Positions 9,293 to 18,753 of a stretch of 49,291 nt of DNA are shown here, one piece after another (position 1 is the first letter of the stretch; every line of letters starts with the position of its first letter). The translations under genes were made by a program, and so were the position numbers. This DNA comes from Candidatus Shapirobacteria bacterium (GTDB lineage: Bacteria; Patescibacteriota; Microgenomatia; UBA12405), in the NCBI GenBank assembly GCA_016188545.1, contig JACPHO010000007.1, forward strand, positions 1-49,291, written 5' to 3'. The notes beneath the pieces are model-generated. The model saw only the letters and a program-made list of their open reading frames with translations, did not search any database and was not told where the DNA came from.

Positions 9293-9568
9293 ATGACCAA
9301 AATAATGACAGTAACTGAGCTGAGAAAGAATATCTTTAGCGTGATTGAGGCAGCTAGAATAAATAAACAAATTACTAAGATAATGCTTCATGGTGAAGTC
9401 GTGGCGGAGATTCGGCCAAAGAAGAGCATTAAAAAGAAGACCACCCACTTACTTGATTTGATAAATTCATTTCCTAAAACAAAATCGATGACTGTGAAGG
9501 AAATGGATGAGGCTTATAGAAAAGCAATGATGAAAAAACATGGCGAATATCTTTCTGGACGTAAATAA
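9293..9568 (+). CDS. Phd/YefM-type antitoxin
   Basis: MTVTELRKNIFSVIEAARINKQITKIMLHGEVVAEIRPKK. Confidence 0.8.
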   Translation: MTKIMTVTELRKNIFSVIEAARINKQITKIMLHGEVVAEIRPKKSIKKKTTHLLDLINSFPKTKSMTVKEMDEAYRKAMMKKHGEYLSGRK

Positions 9569-9896
9569 ATTAATTAGCATAATAGATGGTGGCGGTGAAG
9601 AGGGGTTGAGAAGGTATGAATTGGTTGTAGCGTCGTTGTCTTGGCATATTGTTAGTTATTTGAAAAAGTGGAAAATTCCAAATAAAAGATTAGAAAAACT
9701 TTTTGAAGTTTTAGTTTCAGTTGAAATGAGTAATGAAATTGTAAAAAAGGCGATGATTGGTCCGACAAATGACTTTGAGGATAATGTTCAACTACATTCA
9801 GCTATGTTGGGAGAGTGTGATTATTTTTTGACACTGGATCGGGAACTGCTAAAGATGAAGCATTTTGGGAAAATGCAGATTTGTGATAAGATCTGA
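9540..9896 (+). CDS. PIN-domain toxin
   Basis: MANIFLDVNKLISII...NDFEDNVQLHSAMLGECDYFLTLDRELL; overlaps antitoxin 3' end by 29 bp. Confidence 0.8.
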   Translation: MANIFLDVNKLISIIDGGGEEGLRRYELVVASLSWHIVSYLKKWKIPNKRLEKLFEVLVSVEMSNEIVKKAMIGPTNDFEDNVQLHSAMLGECDYFLTLDRELLKMKHFGKMQICDKI

Positions 9897-9971
9897 AATA
9901 TGCTTAGAGTAAGTAAATATTTTGTGATGATTTGTTGTACTGCCTGTTGATTGGGGGTATTTGTGTTTAAT

Positions 9972-9999
9972 ACCTCCCAAAAGTGGGAGGTTTTTATTT
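9972..9999 (+). terminator. Rho-independent terminator
   Basis: ACCTCCC-AAAAGT-GGGAGGT followed by TTTTATTTA. Confidence 0.85.
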
Positions 10000-10010
10000 A
10001 TTTTTTACTT

Positions 10011-10584
10011 ATGACAATTTCAATTGATAAATATACTTTTAATAAAGATGAACTGGTCGGGGTAATCATTCCACACCCTGATGATGAGGTGTTGATGTTT
10101 GAATTTGTCAGGTATCTTTGTCAAAGCTAAAATTAGGACTCATATTATTTTGTTGACGAGAGGTGAAAAAGGGAAAAATCCAGAATTAAGGGTTGGTGAG
10201 TTTAAAAAGGCAATGACTTGGTGGGGATTTGATTTTACAATATTAAATTTTCCGGATCGCGAGCTAAGCTTTTTGCCAATTAAAGAAATTGTGTTGGAAA
10301 CCACCAAGATTATTGATAGGCAAATGATCACTAGTTTGATGAGTTTTTCTCCATTTGAACAAACTGTTGGTTTTGATCATCCAGATCATAATGTGGCGGG
10401 CGAGGTGACCAGGTTAGTGTCAGTAGCTATGGGGGGGAAAAGAGGACTGTGGTTGTGGAGGAGTAGCGGTAAGTCAAGTTTATTAGATGACAGGGTAGCT
10501 TATGTTAGGAGGTTTTATCCATCGCAAGATATACCCAAGCGTGTTTTGAGCCAAATAGGCGAAAGTTATTTAAAAGTTAGATAA
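10011..10584 (+). pseudogene. PIG-L/LmbE-like deacetylase, split by a single frameshift
   Basis: Frame 1 from 10011: MTISIDKYTFNKDELVGVIIPHPDDEVLMFE...stop; frame 2 (10099-10584): ...KIRTHIILLTRGEKGKN...GFDHPDHNVAGEV. Confidence 0.75.
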
Positions 10585-10592
10585 AATAGGTT

Positions 10593-11978
10593 ATGCAAAA
10601 AATATATTTATATAATACAGCCACTAGAACAAAAGAAGAGTTTAAGCCGTTGGAAAATGGTAAAGTGGGAATATATTCTTGCGGACCAACGGTGTACTGG
10701 GATCAGCATGTCGGCAATATGTATGCCTATCTTTTTGCTGACGTCATGGTCCGGACATTGAAATATTTTGGTTATGAGGTCAATCAGGTAATGAATTTGA
10801 CTGATGTGGGGGCATTGACATCCGATGCTGACACTGGAGATGACAAGATGGAAGTCGGTGCAAAAAGGGAAGGGTTAACAGTTTGGGATGTGGCCAAAAA
10901 ATATGAAAAACAATTTTTTGAGAGTGAAGAACTATTAAATATAAGCAGGCCCAATACGGTTTGTGCGGCTACGGCTCATATTAAGGAGCAGATTGAGCTG
11001 ATTCAAAAAATTGAAAAAAATGGTTTTTGCTACAAAACAAGTGATGGAATTTATTTTGATACCAGTAAATATACTGATTACGCTAAATTTGCCAATCTTA
11101 AACTAGAGTCAATAAAATATACTGATCGGGAGGAAATAAATAAGGAGAAGAGAAACTTGAGTGATTTTGCCTTGTGGAAGTTTTCGCCTTCAGATGGAAA
11201 AAGACAGATGGAGTGGGATAGCCCGTGGGGGGTAGGTTTTCCCGGATGGCATATTGAATGTACGGCCATGTCTGTAAAATATTTGGGGGAACATTTTGAT
11301 ATTCATACCGGAGGAATAGATCATATACCAGTTCATCACACCAACGAAATTGCTCAGGGATATGGAGCTTTTGGGCACCAAACAGCCAACTTTTGGATTC
11401 ATAATGCCTGGGTAATGGGTAAGGGAGGGGCAAAAATGTCGAAGTCATTAGGAAATATTTTTACAGCCCAGGAATTGGTAGAGATGGGAATTGATCCGCT
11501 TGGCTACCGCTATTTATTTTTGACAACACATTATCGGAAAGGAATGGAGTTTTCACTGGAAAGTCTGAAGACAATTAATATCGCCTATCAAAAATTGAAA
11601 ATGTTGGTAAGTGGCTGGCCAGGTGAGGGAAAAGTTGATGAAAATTATCAGAAAGTATTCGAGGAAAAAATTGCTGATGATTTGGGGATGCCGGAGGTAA
11701 TGGCTTTGGTGTGGAAATTGGTAAAAGATGAAAAGGTGACCGAGGCAGATAAAAAAGCGACACTGATTGATTTTGACAGAGTGCTGGGACTAAAATTGGG
11801 TGAAGAAAAAGTTGAGGAAAAAATACCCGAAGAGATCGTGATTTTGGCCAATATGCGCTTGGAAGCCAAGAAAAATAAGAATTATAACGAGGCTGATGGA
11901 ATCAGGACGGAGATTGAGAAGAAGGGATATTTGATCGAAGATACTGATGGAGGATATAAGATAAAAGTAGCTATTTAG
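10593..11978 (+). CDS. cysS: Cysteinyl-tRNA synthetase
   Basis: YSCGPTVYWDQHVGNMYAYLFADV, HTGGIDHIPVHHTNEIAQ, AKMSKSLGN. Confidence 0.96.
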   Translation: MQKIYLYNTATRTKEEFKPLENGKVGIYSCGPTVYWDQHVGNMYAYLFADVMVRTLKYFGYEVNQVMNLTDVGALTSDADTGDDKMEVGAKREGLTVWDVAKKYEKQFFESEELLNISRPNTVCAATAHIKEQIELIQKIEKNGFCYKTSDGIYFDTSKYTDYAKFANLKLESIKYTDREEINKEKRNLSDFALWKFSPSDGKRQMEWDSPWGVGFPGWHIECTAMSVKYLGEHFDIHTGGIDHIPVHHTNEIAQGYGAFGHQTANFWIHNAWVMGKGGAKMSKSLGNIFTAQELVEMGIDPLGYRYLFLTTHYRKGMEFSLESLKTINIAYQKLKMLVSGWPGEGKVDENYQKVFEEKIADDLGMPEVMALVWKLVKDEKVTEADKKATLIDFDRVLGLKLGEEKVEEKIPEEIVILANMRLEAKKNKNYNEADGIRTEIEKKGYLIEDTDGGYKIKVAI

Positions 11979-12570
11979 TTATTTTCGTGCCAGCTAGACC
12001 TACATGCAGTTTATGATCAGGTGTCAAAGTGAAACTGGCATGAGTTAATGTAACTCCTCTCGGCTCTAGTCCAAGCTGGTCTCCAATTGCGCTGGTAAGC
12101 ATTGTGTTTGGCTCGGGAAGAGCTTTCGCAATTATTGCTTCAACATTTAGTTTTTTGACTGCGGCTGCATGTTTGCTTGTGCTTTCAGTGGTTTCAAAGG
12201 TAATGCCAGTCATTTCGAGTGTGTCGAAGCTTCCTTCCTTATTTGCCCAATTGAGACGAAGATGGTAATCACCAGGAAAAGGTTTGAGAACTTCAAGAGT
12301 TGTGTCGACGATACAAAGTTCTCTTGTGCCAGCTTTGTTTTGTCTGATTTCAACGGTGGTGTTTTTTGCCTTTTCGATTGTAGCGATAAGGGCAAAAGTG
12401 ACTCGATTGAATTGGCTGGTCACGCCGTCGACAACTGTTTGCAGGTCATCAGCGCTTAAATCTTGGTCGAAAGTTTCACCACCACGTATCTTGGCTGCGA
12501 CAGAATCGATAAGAGGAGAAGTTATAAAAGGCACGGGCGCTTTTTCAGTGACTTTATTAAAAAAAGACAT
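11971..12570 (-). CDS. Hypothetical protein
   Basis: 199-aa ORF; 3' end overlaps cysS 3' end by 8 bp (convergent). Confidence 0.55.
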   Translation of the reverse strand: MSFFNKVTEKAPVPFITSPLIDSVAAKIRGGETFDQDLSADDLQTVVDGVTSQFNRVTFALIATIEKAKNTTVEIRQNKAGTRELCIVDTTLEVLKPFPGDYHLRLNWANKEGSFDTLEMTGITFETTESTSKHAAAVKKLNVEAIIAKALPEPNTMLTSAIGDQLGLEPRGVTLTHASFTLTPDHKLHVGLAGTKITK

Positions 12571-12598
12571 GGTGGTATGTTAGCATATTAGTTGAGGA

Positions 12599-12627
12599 TT
12601 GACAAAACTAATAGTATCCTATATAAT
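12599..12627 (+). promoter_or_regulatory. Consensus sigma70-type promoter
   Basis: TTGACA - 17 nt - TATAAT, upstream of ORF at 12654. Confidence 0.8.
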
Positions 12628-12653
12628 AACATATTAACCGTTTTTAATTAAAA

Positions 12654-13376
12654 ATGCACACAAGAATGCCAGAAAGACCAAATATGCTTGAACAGTTGAG
12701 AGTAGGTGTTCGCAATGGTTGGAATAGGTTGACTCGTTTTGTTGATAGAGTGCGTTCAGGTGAATTTATTGAAGAGAAAAAAATCGAAATCCGAGTAATT
12801 AAGGAGTTGCTTACTGATCGTGATGAGAAAGGCAATGTGGTACCTGACACACGGAATTTTTTTCAGCGATTGCGAGATACTGCAAGTGGTGCTGCTGAAC
12901 TAGTTAGAGTAGGATTTAACACCATTCGTAACCGAGTTGAAGTGGGAATGGATAGGTTACGACAGAGATGTGAGGATGAGGGTGTTCCGGCGGCGGTGAT
13001 GAACATCACCTCAGAAGCTTTACAGGCGGTGGCTGAATTGCCATCAAGATTGGGGGAGAGACTAAACATATTTAAGGTTGGTTTCGAGCTTGCCAAGGCA
13101 GACATGGTAGATACAGTGATGACGGAGGTTATATCACCAGATAATGTAGTTGAGGTAGATGAAGGAGAAGGTATAGCAATTTTTCCATCAACTGAAGCAT
13201 TGGACAGATTTGACCTTCTTGATAATGTTCGATCATATGCTTTGGAAAAAGCAACTTTTTTTAATGATCGGATAATTAGATGTCAAGAGAGGTTGAAAAA
13301 GATGCAGGAAGGTAGAGAAAGATTTGTTCAAGCTAGATCAACTTTCGTATTGCAAGGAATACCTGTTGCCGAGTAA
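12654..13376 (+). CDS. Hypothetical protein
   Basis: 240-aa ORF behind a consensus promoter. Confidence 0.6.
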   Translation: MHTRMPERPNMLEQLRVGVRNGWNRLTRFVDRVRSGEFIEEKKIEIRVIKELLTDRDEKGNVVPDTRNFFQRLRDTASGAAELVRVGFNTIRNRVEVGMDRLRQRCEDEGVPAAVMNITSEALQAVAELPSRLGERLNIFKVGFELAKADMVDTVMTEVISPDNVVEVDEGEGIAIFPSTEALDRFDLLDNVRSYALEKATFFNDRIIRCQERLKKMQEGRERFVQARSTFVLQGIPVAE

Positions 13377-13384
13377 AATAAACT

Positions 13385-13672
13385 ATGGACGTTAAAGAGG
13401 CGAGAGAGATAGTCGAGGGAATGGAATTGTCAGCTGAGGCCATTCTTAAAATTGATGAGATACTGACGCCTTATGAAAGCAGCGAAGATATCCCCGATGA
13501 GGTGATTGATAAAATATTAGCCATTGTGGATATTGAAATGGATGCGACCAAATTGGCAGCGGATATTTATGCTACAGGGGCAGAGATGGCTAGTGAATTT
13601 GTCAAGTCAATTGATAATGAAGCGGGAAAAATAGCTGACGAAATTGATGATAAACTGAAGAAGGCTGAATAA
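13385..13672 (+). CDS. Hypothetical acidic helical protein
   Basis: 95-aa ORF directly downstream. Confidence 0.55.
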   Translation: MDVKEAREIVEGMELSAEAILKIDEILTPYESSEDIPDEVIDKILAIVDIEMDATKLAADIYATGAEMASEFVKSIDNEAGKIADEIDDKLKKAE

Positions 13673-13716
13673 TAGGATTGTAAATAGATGGTGGCTGTGG
13701 TAAGCTAGATAGTTTT

Positions 13717-14013
13717 ATGAAAGAAAAAAAGTATACATATCAAATGGTTCTGGTTTTTGCTCCCAAAACTGAATCTAAGGCGATCGATGGAGTCTGGGGA
13801 AAATTAGCGGCATTTTTGGATAGTGTCAAAGCCGAAATAATCAAGAAAGAAAATCTGGGAACCAAGGAGTTGGTTTACGAAATCCAAAAACACCGTAAGG
13901 GAGATTTTTGGGAATTGACGGTTGAATCGACCAAACCAGTAAAGGTGACAGATATAAATATTTTTTTGAATCGTGATGTATCGGTGATTCGTTATTTAGT
14001 ATTAAAAAATTAA
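13717..14013 (+). CDS. rpsF: Ribosomal protein bS6
   Basis: KKYTYQMVLVFAPKTE...LGTKELVYEIQKHRKGDFWELTVE; followed by ssb and rpsR. Confidence 0.85.
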   Translation: MKEKKYTYQMVLVFAPKTESKAIDGVWGKLAAFLDSVKAEIIKKENLGTKELVYEIQKHRKGDFWELTVESTKPVKVTDINIFLNRDVSVIRYLVLKN

Positions 14014-14030
14014 AATTTAAGTAAGAGACT

Positions 14031-14519
14031 ATGCCAAGTAGATGCCTTAATCGTGTATTGTTAATTGGAAATTTAACCCGTGATCCAGAACTTCGTTATA
14101 CCCCAGCTGGTATGGCTGTGGCCAGCTTTGGTTTGGCTACTAATCGTGTCTGGGTTACCAAACAAGGTGAAAAGAAAGAAGATGCACAGTTTCATCGAAT
14201 TGTGGCTTGGAACAAACTAGCAGAACTATGTTCACAGCTTTTATCAAAAGGTCGAAGAATTTATGTAGAAGGAAGAATTCAGTATCGTGAGATAACTGAT
14301 TCAGCCGGAGTTAAGAAACAAGTATCAGAGATTGTGATTGACGACATGATTATTTTAGATAATAAAGGAATTCCTCAGGGCGATCGTCAACCCCTGCACA
14401 CAGAAGAGCATACTGTTGATCAGCAGCCTGGGGTGGAAGATGTGCCTACTGGCGAAATTGAGGACATCGTTATTCCAGATGAAATCGGTGAAGTGTCAAT
14501 TGAAGAAAAAGGTGAATAA
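14031..14519 (+). CDS. ssb: Single-stranded DNA-binding protein
   Basis: NRVLLIGNLTRDPELRYTPAGMAVASFGLATNR...FHRIVAWNKLAELCSQLLSKGRRIYVEGRIQ. Confidence 0.95.
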   Translation: MPSRCLNRVLLIGNLTRDPELRYTPAGMAVASFGLATNRVWVTKQGEKKEDAQFHRIVAWNKLAELCSQLLSKGRRIYVEGRIQYREITDSAGVKKQVSEIVIDDMIILDNKGIPQGDRQPLHTEEHTVDQQPGVEDVPTGEIEDIVIPDEIGEVSIEEKGE

Positions 14520-14522
14520 AAT

Positions 14523-14756
14523 ATGAAGCAAAAAAAACCACCAATCAAACCAAGATCGAAAGAATGTGCTTTTTGTAAAGCTAAGGTCGAACCACAATGG
14601 AGCGACGTTGAGCGACTGAAAGAATATTTGTCAGCTAGATCCAAGATAATGACTTCAAAATTTACCGGAGTCTGCGTCAAACATCAAAAAAGGTTGGCTG
14701 TGGCTGTTAAGAGAGCTCGGCACTTGGCCCTGATTCCTTTCACCACCCAAGAGTAG
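14523..14756 (+). CDS. rpsR: Ribosomal protein bS18
   Basis: CAFCKAKVEPQWSDVERLKEYLSARSKIMTSKFTGVCVKHQKRLAVAVKRARHLALIPF. Confidence 0.92.
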   Translation: MKQKKPPIKPRSKECAFCKAKVEPQWSDVERLKEYLSARSKIMTSKFTGVCVKHQKRLAVAVKRARHLALIPFTTQE

Positions 14757-14781
14757 TGGGGGTGTTTGGTATAATCTTTAG

Positions 14782-15531
14782 GTGAACAAGGTTAAAGCCA
14801 GTTGGATAATATCATTACCGTACGCAGCGGTGTTGAAGGTCAAAAAAGGTGAAAAGGTAACTTTGGGTCAGGTATTGTTTGAGGGAGTGACTGAAACAGA
14901 GAAGGTAGTGGCTATGCAAAATCAACTGAAGGGGCTGACAAGCGATTTTATTAAGGAAATAAATTCCAAGAATAACCAGAAAGATTTTCAGCAAGGTGAT
15001 GTGATCATTGAAAGCCAAGGGTGGTTTTCCCATAAAATAACATGTCCAGAAAGTGGTAAGTTTGCTGGTATTGACGAACTTCTAAACTTACATCTGATAG
15101 TTGGTTCAGAAAAATGGAGAGTAACTAGCCCAACAGAAGCAGTAGTGGGACTAATAACTGAGGATGAACTGAAATTAGAATTCATGGCACAAGAGTATTT
15201 GGGTAGGGGGCTTAACACCACAAAAGGATGGGTAAGTAACGGGTTTAAGAAAATAAATACGCTGTCAGATATTAACTTTGACTGTAAAGACAGGATAATT
15301 TTGGTTGAGAAAATGGCAGATACCGTTAGATTAAAATCAGAAGTGGTGGGGGTGGGAGCGATTATTGTGCTTGATGAAAATAATGAAACTGGAGATGCTA
15401 GAATTAATTTCAAGATACCAGGCTTGGCGGTTTCAAGAGAAGTTTATGATGAACTTTTGAAGCAAGTGGGACGGCCAGATGCCCGTGCCTTGGTAAATGG
15501 AAATAGTGGCAGGTTGTTATTAGTTGTTTGA
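14782..15531 (+). CDS. Conserved-looking hypothetical (lipoyl/biotinyl-like beta region)
   Basis: GTG start 6 nt after TATAAT; 249 aa; VKKGEKVTLGQVLFEG resembles a hammerhead/lipoyl-like motif. Confidence 0.55.
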   Translation: MNKVKASWIISLPYAAVLKVKKGEKVTLGQVLFEGVTETEKVVAMQNQLKGLTSDFIKEINSKNNQKDFQQGDVIIESQGWFSHKITCPESGKFAGIDELLNLHLIVGSEKWRVTSPTEAVVGLITEDELKLEFMAQEYLGRGLNTTKGWVSNGFKKINTLSDINFDCKDRIILVEKMADTVRLKSEVVGVGAIIVLDENNETGDARINFKIPGLAVSREVYDELLKQVGRPDARALVNGNSGRLLLVV

Positions 15532-16780
15532 ACATTTTGTGCCAATAAAAATAGTTAGAAATATATTATTAGTGGCTGCTTTAGTGGCAGTTTTTTCGTT
15601 GGTCAGTTATCGTCTTGGAGAAAGTAAGGTAACTTATCCTAAAGGTGAACTGAATTTGTCGATGATGTGGCGAGTCAAGGATCGGCTGGCAAAAACATTC
15701 TTAGAAAAAGATAAGATGAAGGACTCGGAGTTGACCCAAGGGGCGATTTCGGGAATGGTTCAGGCGTTGGGGGACCCGTACACAGTCTACTTACCGCCAA
15801 AAGAAAATAAGAGCGCCAATGAAGATTTGGCAGGTGAGTTTGGTGGAGTGGGGATAAGCTTGGGATATAAAGAAAAATCTCTAGCGGTGATGTCACCGCT
15901 TCCAAAGACTCCAGCCGAAAGAGCTGGCGTGTTAGCTGGAGACTTAATTTTAAAAATTATTGACAAAGAAAAGAGGGTTGATCGAGATACAAATGATATC
16001 GCCCTTGATGAGGCAGTTAACTTAATTCGCGGTAAAGTGGGGACTGAAGTAACTTTGAAAATGTATCGTGAGGGAGTTAAAGAACCTTGGGAAGTGACTC
16101 TTAAACGAGATAATATTGTGGTGCCCAGTTTGGAATTAGAATTCAAGGAAGAAAAAGGTAAAAAGGTGGCATGGATAAAGTTGTATAAGTTTACCGACAG
16201 GTTGTATAAAGACTGGTCTGATGTGGTGAATAAGATTTTGACTGAAAAAAATCGCGGCAACTTTGGTGGAATTGTCCTGGATGTTCGTAACAATCCAGGA
16301 GGATTTTTACAAGCTTCAGTGATGGTAGCGTCTGACTTTTTGAAAGAAGGGACAGTAGTGTCACAGGAATCGTCAAATGGTTCTAAAGAGACTTACACAG
16401 TCGATAAATCACTTGGTCGACTTACCAGTGAAAAGCTAGTGGTATTAGTAAACGGGGGATCGGCTTCAGCATCGGAAATATTGGCGGGGGCTTTACGCGA
16501 TCACAACAGGGCGAAGCTGGTTGGTGAAAAAACATTTGGGAAGGGAACAGTTCAACAACCTGAAGATTTCCCAGATGGATCTGGCCTTCACGTGACCATT
16601 GCCAGATGGTTGCTACCTAGTGGTAAAAATATTCACAAGGTTGGTGTAGAGCCGGATGTGGTTGTCAAATATGTGGCTCCCATTATTCCGACAGGTACTA
16701 CAACACCTGTTCCCACTGGGACAAAAGTGGAGGTTAAGGATAACCAGTTGGATAAGGCGATTGAAGTGCTTTTGCAGTAA
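15524..16780 (+). CDS. S41 family C-terminal processing peptidase
   Basis: GGVGISLGYKEKSLAVMSPLPKTPAERAGVLAGDLI (PDZ); LVNGGSASASEILAGALRDHNRAKLVGEKTFGKGTVQ. Confidence 0.92.
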   Translation: MFEHFVPIKIVRNILLVAALVAVFSLVSYRLGESKVTYPKGELNLSMMWRVKDRLAKTFLEKDKMKDSELTQGAISGMVQALGDPYTVYLPPKENKSANEDLAGEFGGVGISLGYKEKSLAVMSPLPKTPAERAGVLAGDLILKIIDKEKRVDRDTNDIALDEAVNLIRGKVGTEVTLKMYREGVKEPWEVTLKRDNIVVPSLELEFKEEKGKKVAWIKLYKFTDRLYKDWSDVVNKILTEKNRGNFGGIVLDVRNNPGGFLQASVMVASDFLKEGTVVSQESSNGSKETYTVDKSLGRLTSEKLVVLVNGGSASASEILAGALRDHNRAKLVGEKTFGKGTVQQPEDFPDGSGLHVTIARWLLPSGKNIHKVGVEPDVVVKYVAPIIPTGTTTPVPTGTKVEVKDNQLDKAIEVLLQ

Positions 16781-16809
16781 CCATTGAAATCCTCGACATA
16801 TATTCTTAG

Positions 16810-16945
16810 AACCGATAGTTTGCTGTCATGAGTAATCTCAGGCGCACGTACTGCAACTATCTACAAGCTCGTAAGTTACCTAACCGGAAAACAACTTACT
16901 GCGCAAGTTTCTTCGAATATACGTCCGAGTATTTCAGATCATTTT
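16810..16945. ncRNA. Candidate structured RNA element (three hairpins)
   Basis: GATAGTT(T)GC/GCAACTATC, GTAAGTT/AACTTAC, GAA(T)ATAC/GTATTTC in a non-coding gap. Confidence 0.35.
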
Positions 16946-16973
16946 CAGCAAAGTGAATATATTATAATTTTAT

Positions 16974-18140
16974 ATGGATGAAAAAATTTTGAAAACATTT
17001 TTGATTGGACTGGGAGTTGGGGCGGTGGCGGTGGGCGCTTTTTTTGGTGGCGGGGTAGCTAGTCAGAGAGGGTGGTTAAAATTGCCAGGTGTGGATAATG
17101 CTGGAAATGTGACGATAAATAGATCAAAAGAAGTGGTGGATGAAGAATCGGTGGTGACGAGGGTAGTGGAGAAGGCAACTCCAAGCGTGGTGACGGTGTC
17201 GATTTCAAAAACGAATGTTGTGGGTGGAAATTTGCCACCAGGGTGGGATGTATTTGGCGACTTTTTTAATGTACCAAGAACTAAGCCAGTAGAGCAGAAG
17301 ATAGAACAAGATATCGGTACTGGATTTGTTATTGAAAAAGATGGCTTGATAGTGACCAACAAACATGTGGTTTCGGACTCTGGTGCGCGATACAAGGTGG
17401 TGATTGGCAAAGACCAGGTGGTGGAGGTAAAAGATATTTATCGGGACCCGACCAGTGATTTGGCCATATTGAAAGTAGATAAAACCGGATTGACACCAGT
17501 AACTTTAGGTGACTCGGATCAATTGAAAGTTGGCCAGACGGTGATAGCCATTGGAACTGCGCTTGGTGAATTTAGATCGACGGTAACTAAGGGAGTAATC
17601 TCTGGTTTGGGTAGGGGAATTACTGCTGGGTCACCATTGGCAGGATCTGAAAGACTTGATAACGTAATTCAAACAGATGCGGCCATTAACCCTGGAAATT
17701 CCGGTGGTCCACTATTTAATTCAAGTGGTGAGGCGATTGGAGTGAACGTGGCGGTATCGCAAGAGGGACAAAGTATCGGATTTGCTTTACCAATTAATCT
17801 AGTTAAAGAATCGATTAACAATTTTAAGACAACTGGTGAGTTTGAAAGACCGTACCTGGGTGTTGGCTACCAGATGATTACCAAACAATCGGCACTTTTG
17901 AACGATGTACCTGCGGGCGCTTATGTAAAGTCGATTGTTGAGGGTAGTCCGGCTGAAGTGGCTGGACTAAAGGTTGGGGATATTATTGTGGAGATGGAAG
18001 GTAAAAAGTTGGTTGACGAAAAGAATGCATCTCTAGCCAATATGATTAATCGTAAAAAAATTGGTGACATGGTAAGTCTAAAAGTGTGGAGAGAGGATAA
18101 GGAACTGGCCTTTAGTGTAAAGCTAGAAAAAAGGAAATAG
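16974..18140 (+). CDS. HtrA/DegP-like S1C serine protease with PDZ
   Basis: GTGFVIEKDGLIVTNKHVV, DLAILKVD, INPGNSGGPLFNSSGEAIGVN. Confidence 0.94.
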   Translation: MDEKILKTFLIGLGVGAVAVGAFFGGGVASQRGWLKLPGVDNAGNVTINRSKEVVDEESVVTRVVEKATPSVVTVSISKTNVVGGNLPPGWDVFGDFFNVPRTKPVEQKIEQDIGTGFVIEKDGLIVTNKHVVSDSGARYKVVIGKDQVVEVKDIYRDPTSDLAILKVDKTGLTPVTLGDSDQLKVGQTVIAIGTALGEFRSTVTKGVISGLGRGITAGSPLAGSERLDNVIQTDAAINPGNSGGPLFNSSGEAIGVNVAVSQEGQSIGFALPINLVKESINNFKTTGEFERPYLGVGYQMITKQSALLNDVPAGAYVKSIVEGSPAEVAGLKVGDIIVEMEGKKLVDEKNASLANMINRKKIGDMVSLKVWREDKELAFSVKLEKRK

Positions 18141-18167
18141 AGTTGGTGGTGGTATAATCGGCAGTAT

Positions 18168-18530
18168 ATGGCAAACAAAGTACATGGACAAGAGCTGGTA
18201 AAAACATTAGTTATTGCTGAACCAATGGGATTAACTCGTATATTTGATAATAGAACTACGTTGAGCGTTGTCGAACCGAGCCCTCTGCCTACACTTTTTG
18301 GGCTAAGAAACGGAAATAACCTGGAAGTTCGTGATAGGCATGGTAGAACAGAAGGTCGGACATTTCTTTTCATGGATGAAAACAAGCTGGATTTGTGCGG
18401 TGAAGGGACTGAAAAAACTGTAGTTGACAATGGCCTGTTGGGAAATGTTCGGATTACTTTGGTAAGGGGGACTGGTGATGCTTTGAGAAAGCGTATTGAG
18501 GCAACTCCAAATAGAAAAGTTATTGACTAA
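18168..18530 (+). CDS. Hypothetical protein
   Basis: 120-aa ORF, TATAAT 9 nt before ATG. Confidence 0.5.
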   Translation: MANKVHGQELVKTLVIAEPMGLTRIFDNRTTLSVVEPSPLPTLFGLRNGNNLEVRDRHGRTEGRTFLFMDENKLDLCGEGTEKTVVDNGLLGNVRITLVRGTGDALRKRIEATPNRKVID

Positions 18531-18540
18531 TTTTTTCGGC

Positions 18541-18753
18541 TTATTTTCCAGGTGATTTTTCTTGTTTATCTGTTGTGGGCGACAGTTTGTTGGTGATTGG
18601 TTGAGTGGGGGTGGGGAGTCGGGCAGAAAGTCCGGGGATAGCCTGAGGAAGTTTTCTTTCGGTCAAGTTTTTTAGTGCGGCTTCGGTCTGATTCAATAGG
18701 TCAACAAATTCTTCCTTGTTTGTAGGTATCTTAGTTCGTAGTTTCTGGAGCAT
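18541..18753 (-). CDS. Small hypothetical protein overlapping the RF1-like gene
   Basis: 70-aa ORF; start overlaps end of upstream gene. Confidence 0.4.
   Translation of the reverse strand: MLQKLRTKIPTNKEEFVDLLNQTEAALKNLTERKLPQAIPGLSARLPTPTQPITNKLSPTTDKQEKSPGK

Noticed and set aside
12169-12583. Plus-strand ORFs of 96 and 99 aa
   Set aside because: Antisense to the 199-aa minus gene; no own signals.
16778-16813. TTGAAA-N17-TAGAAC as promoter for the three-hairpin element
   Set aside because: The -10 is poor and strand of the element is unknown.
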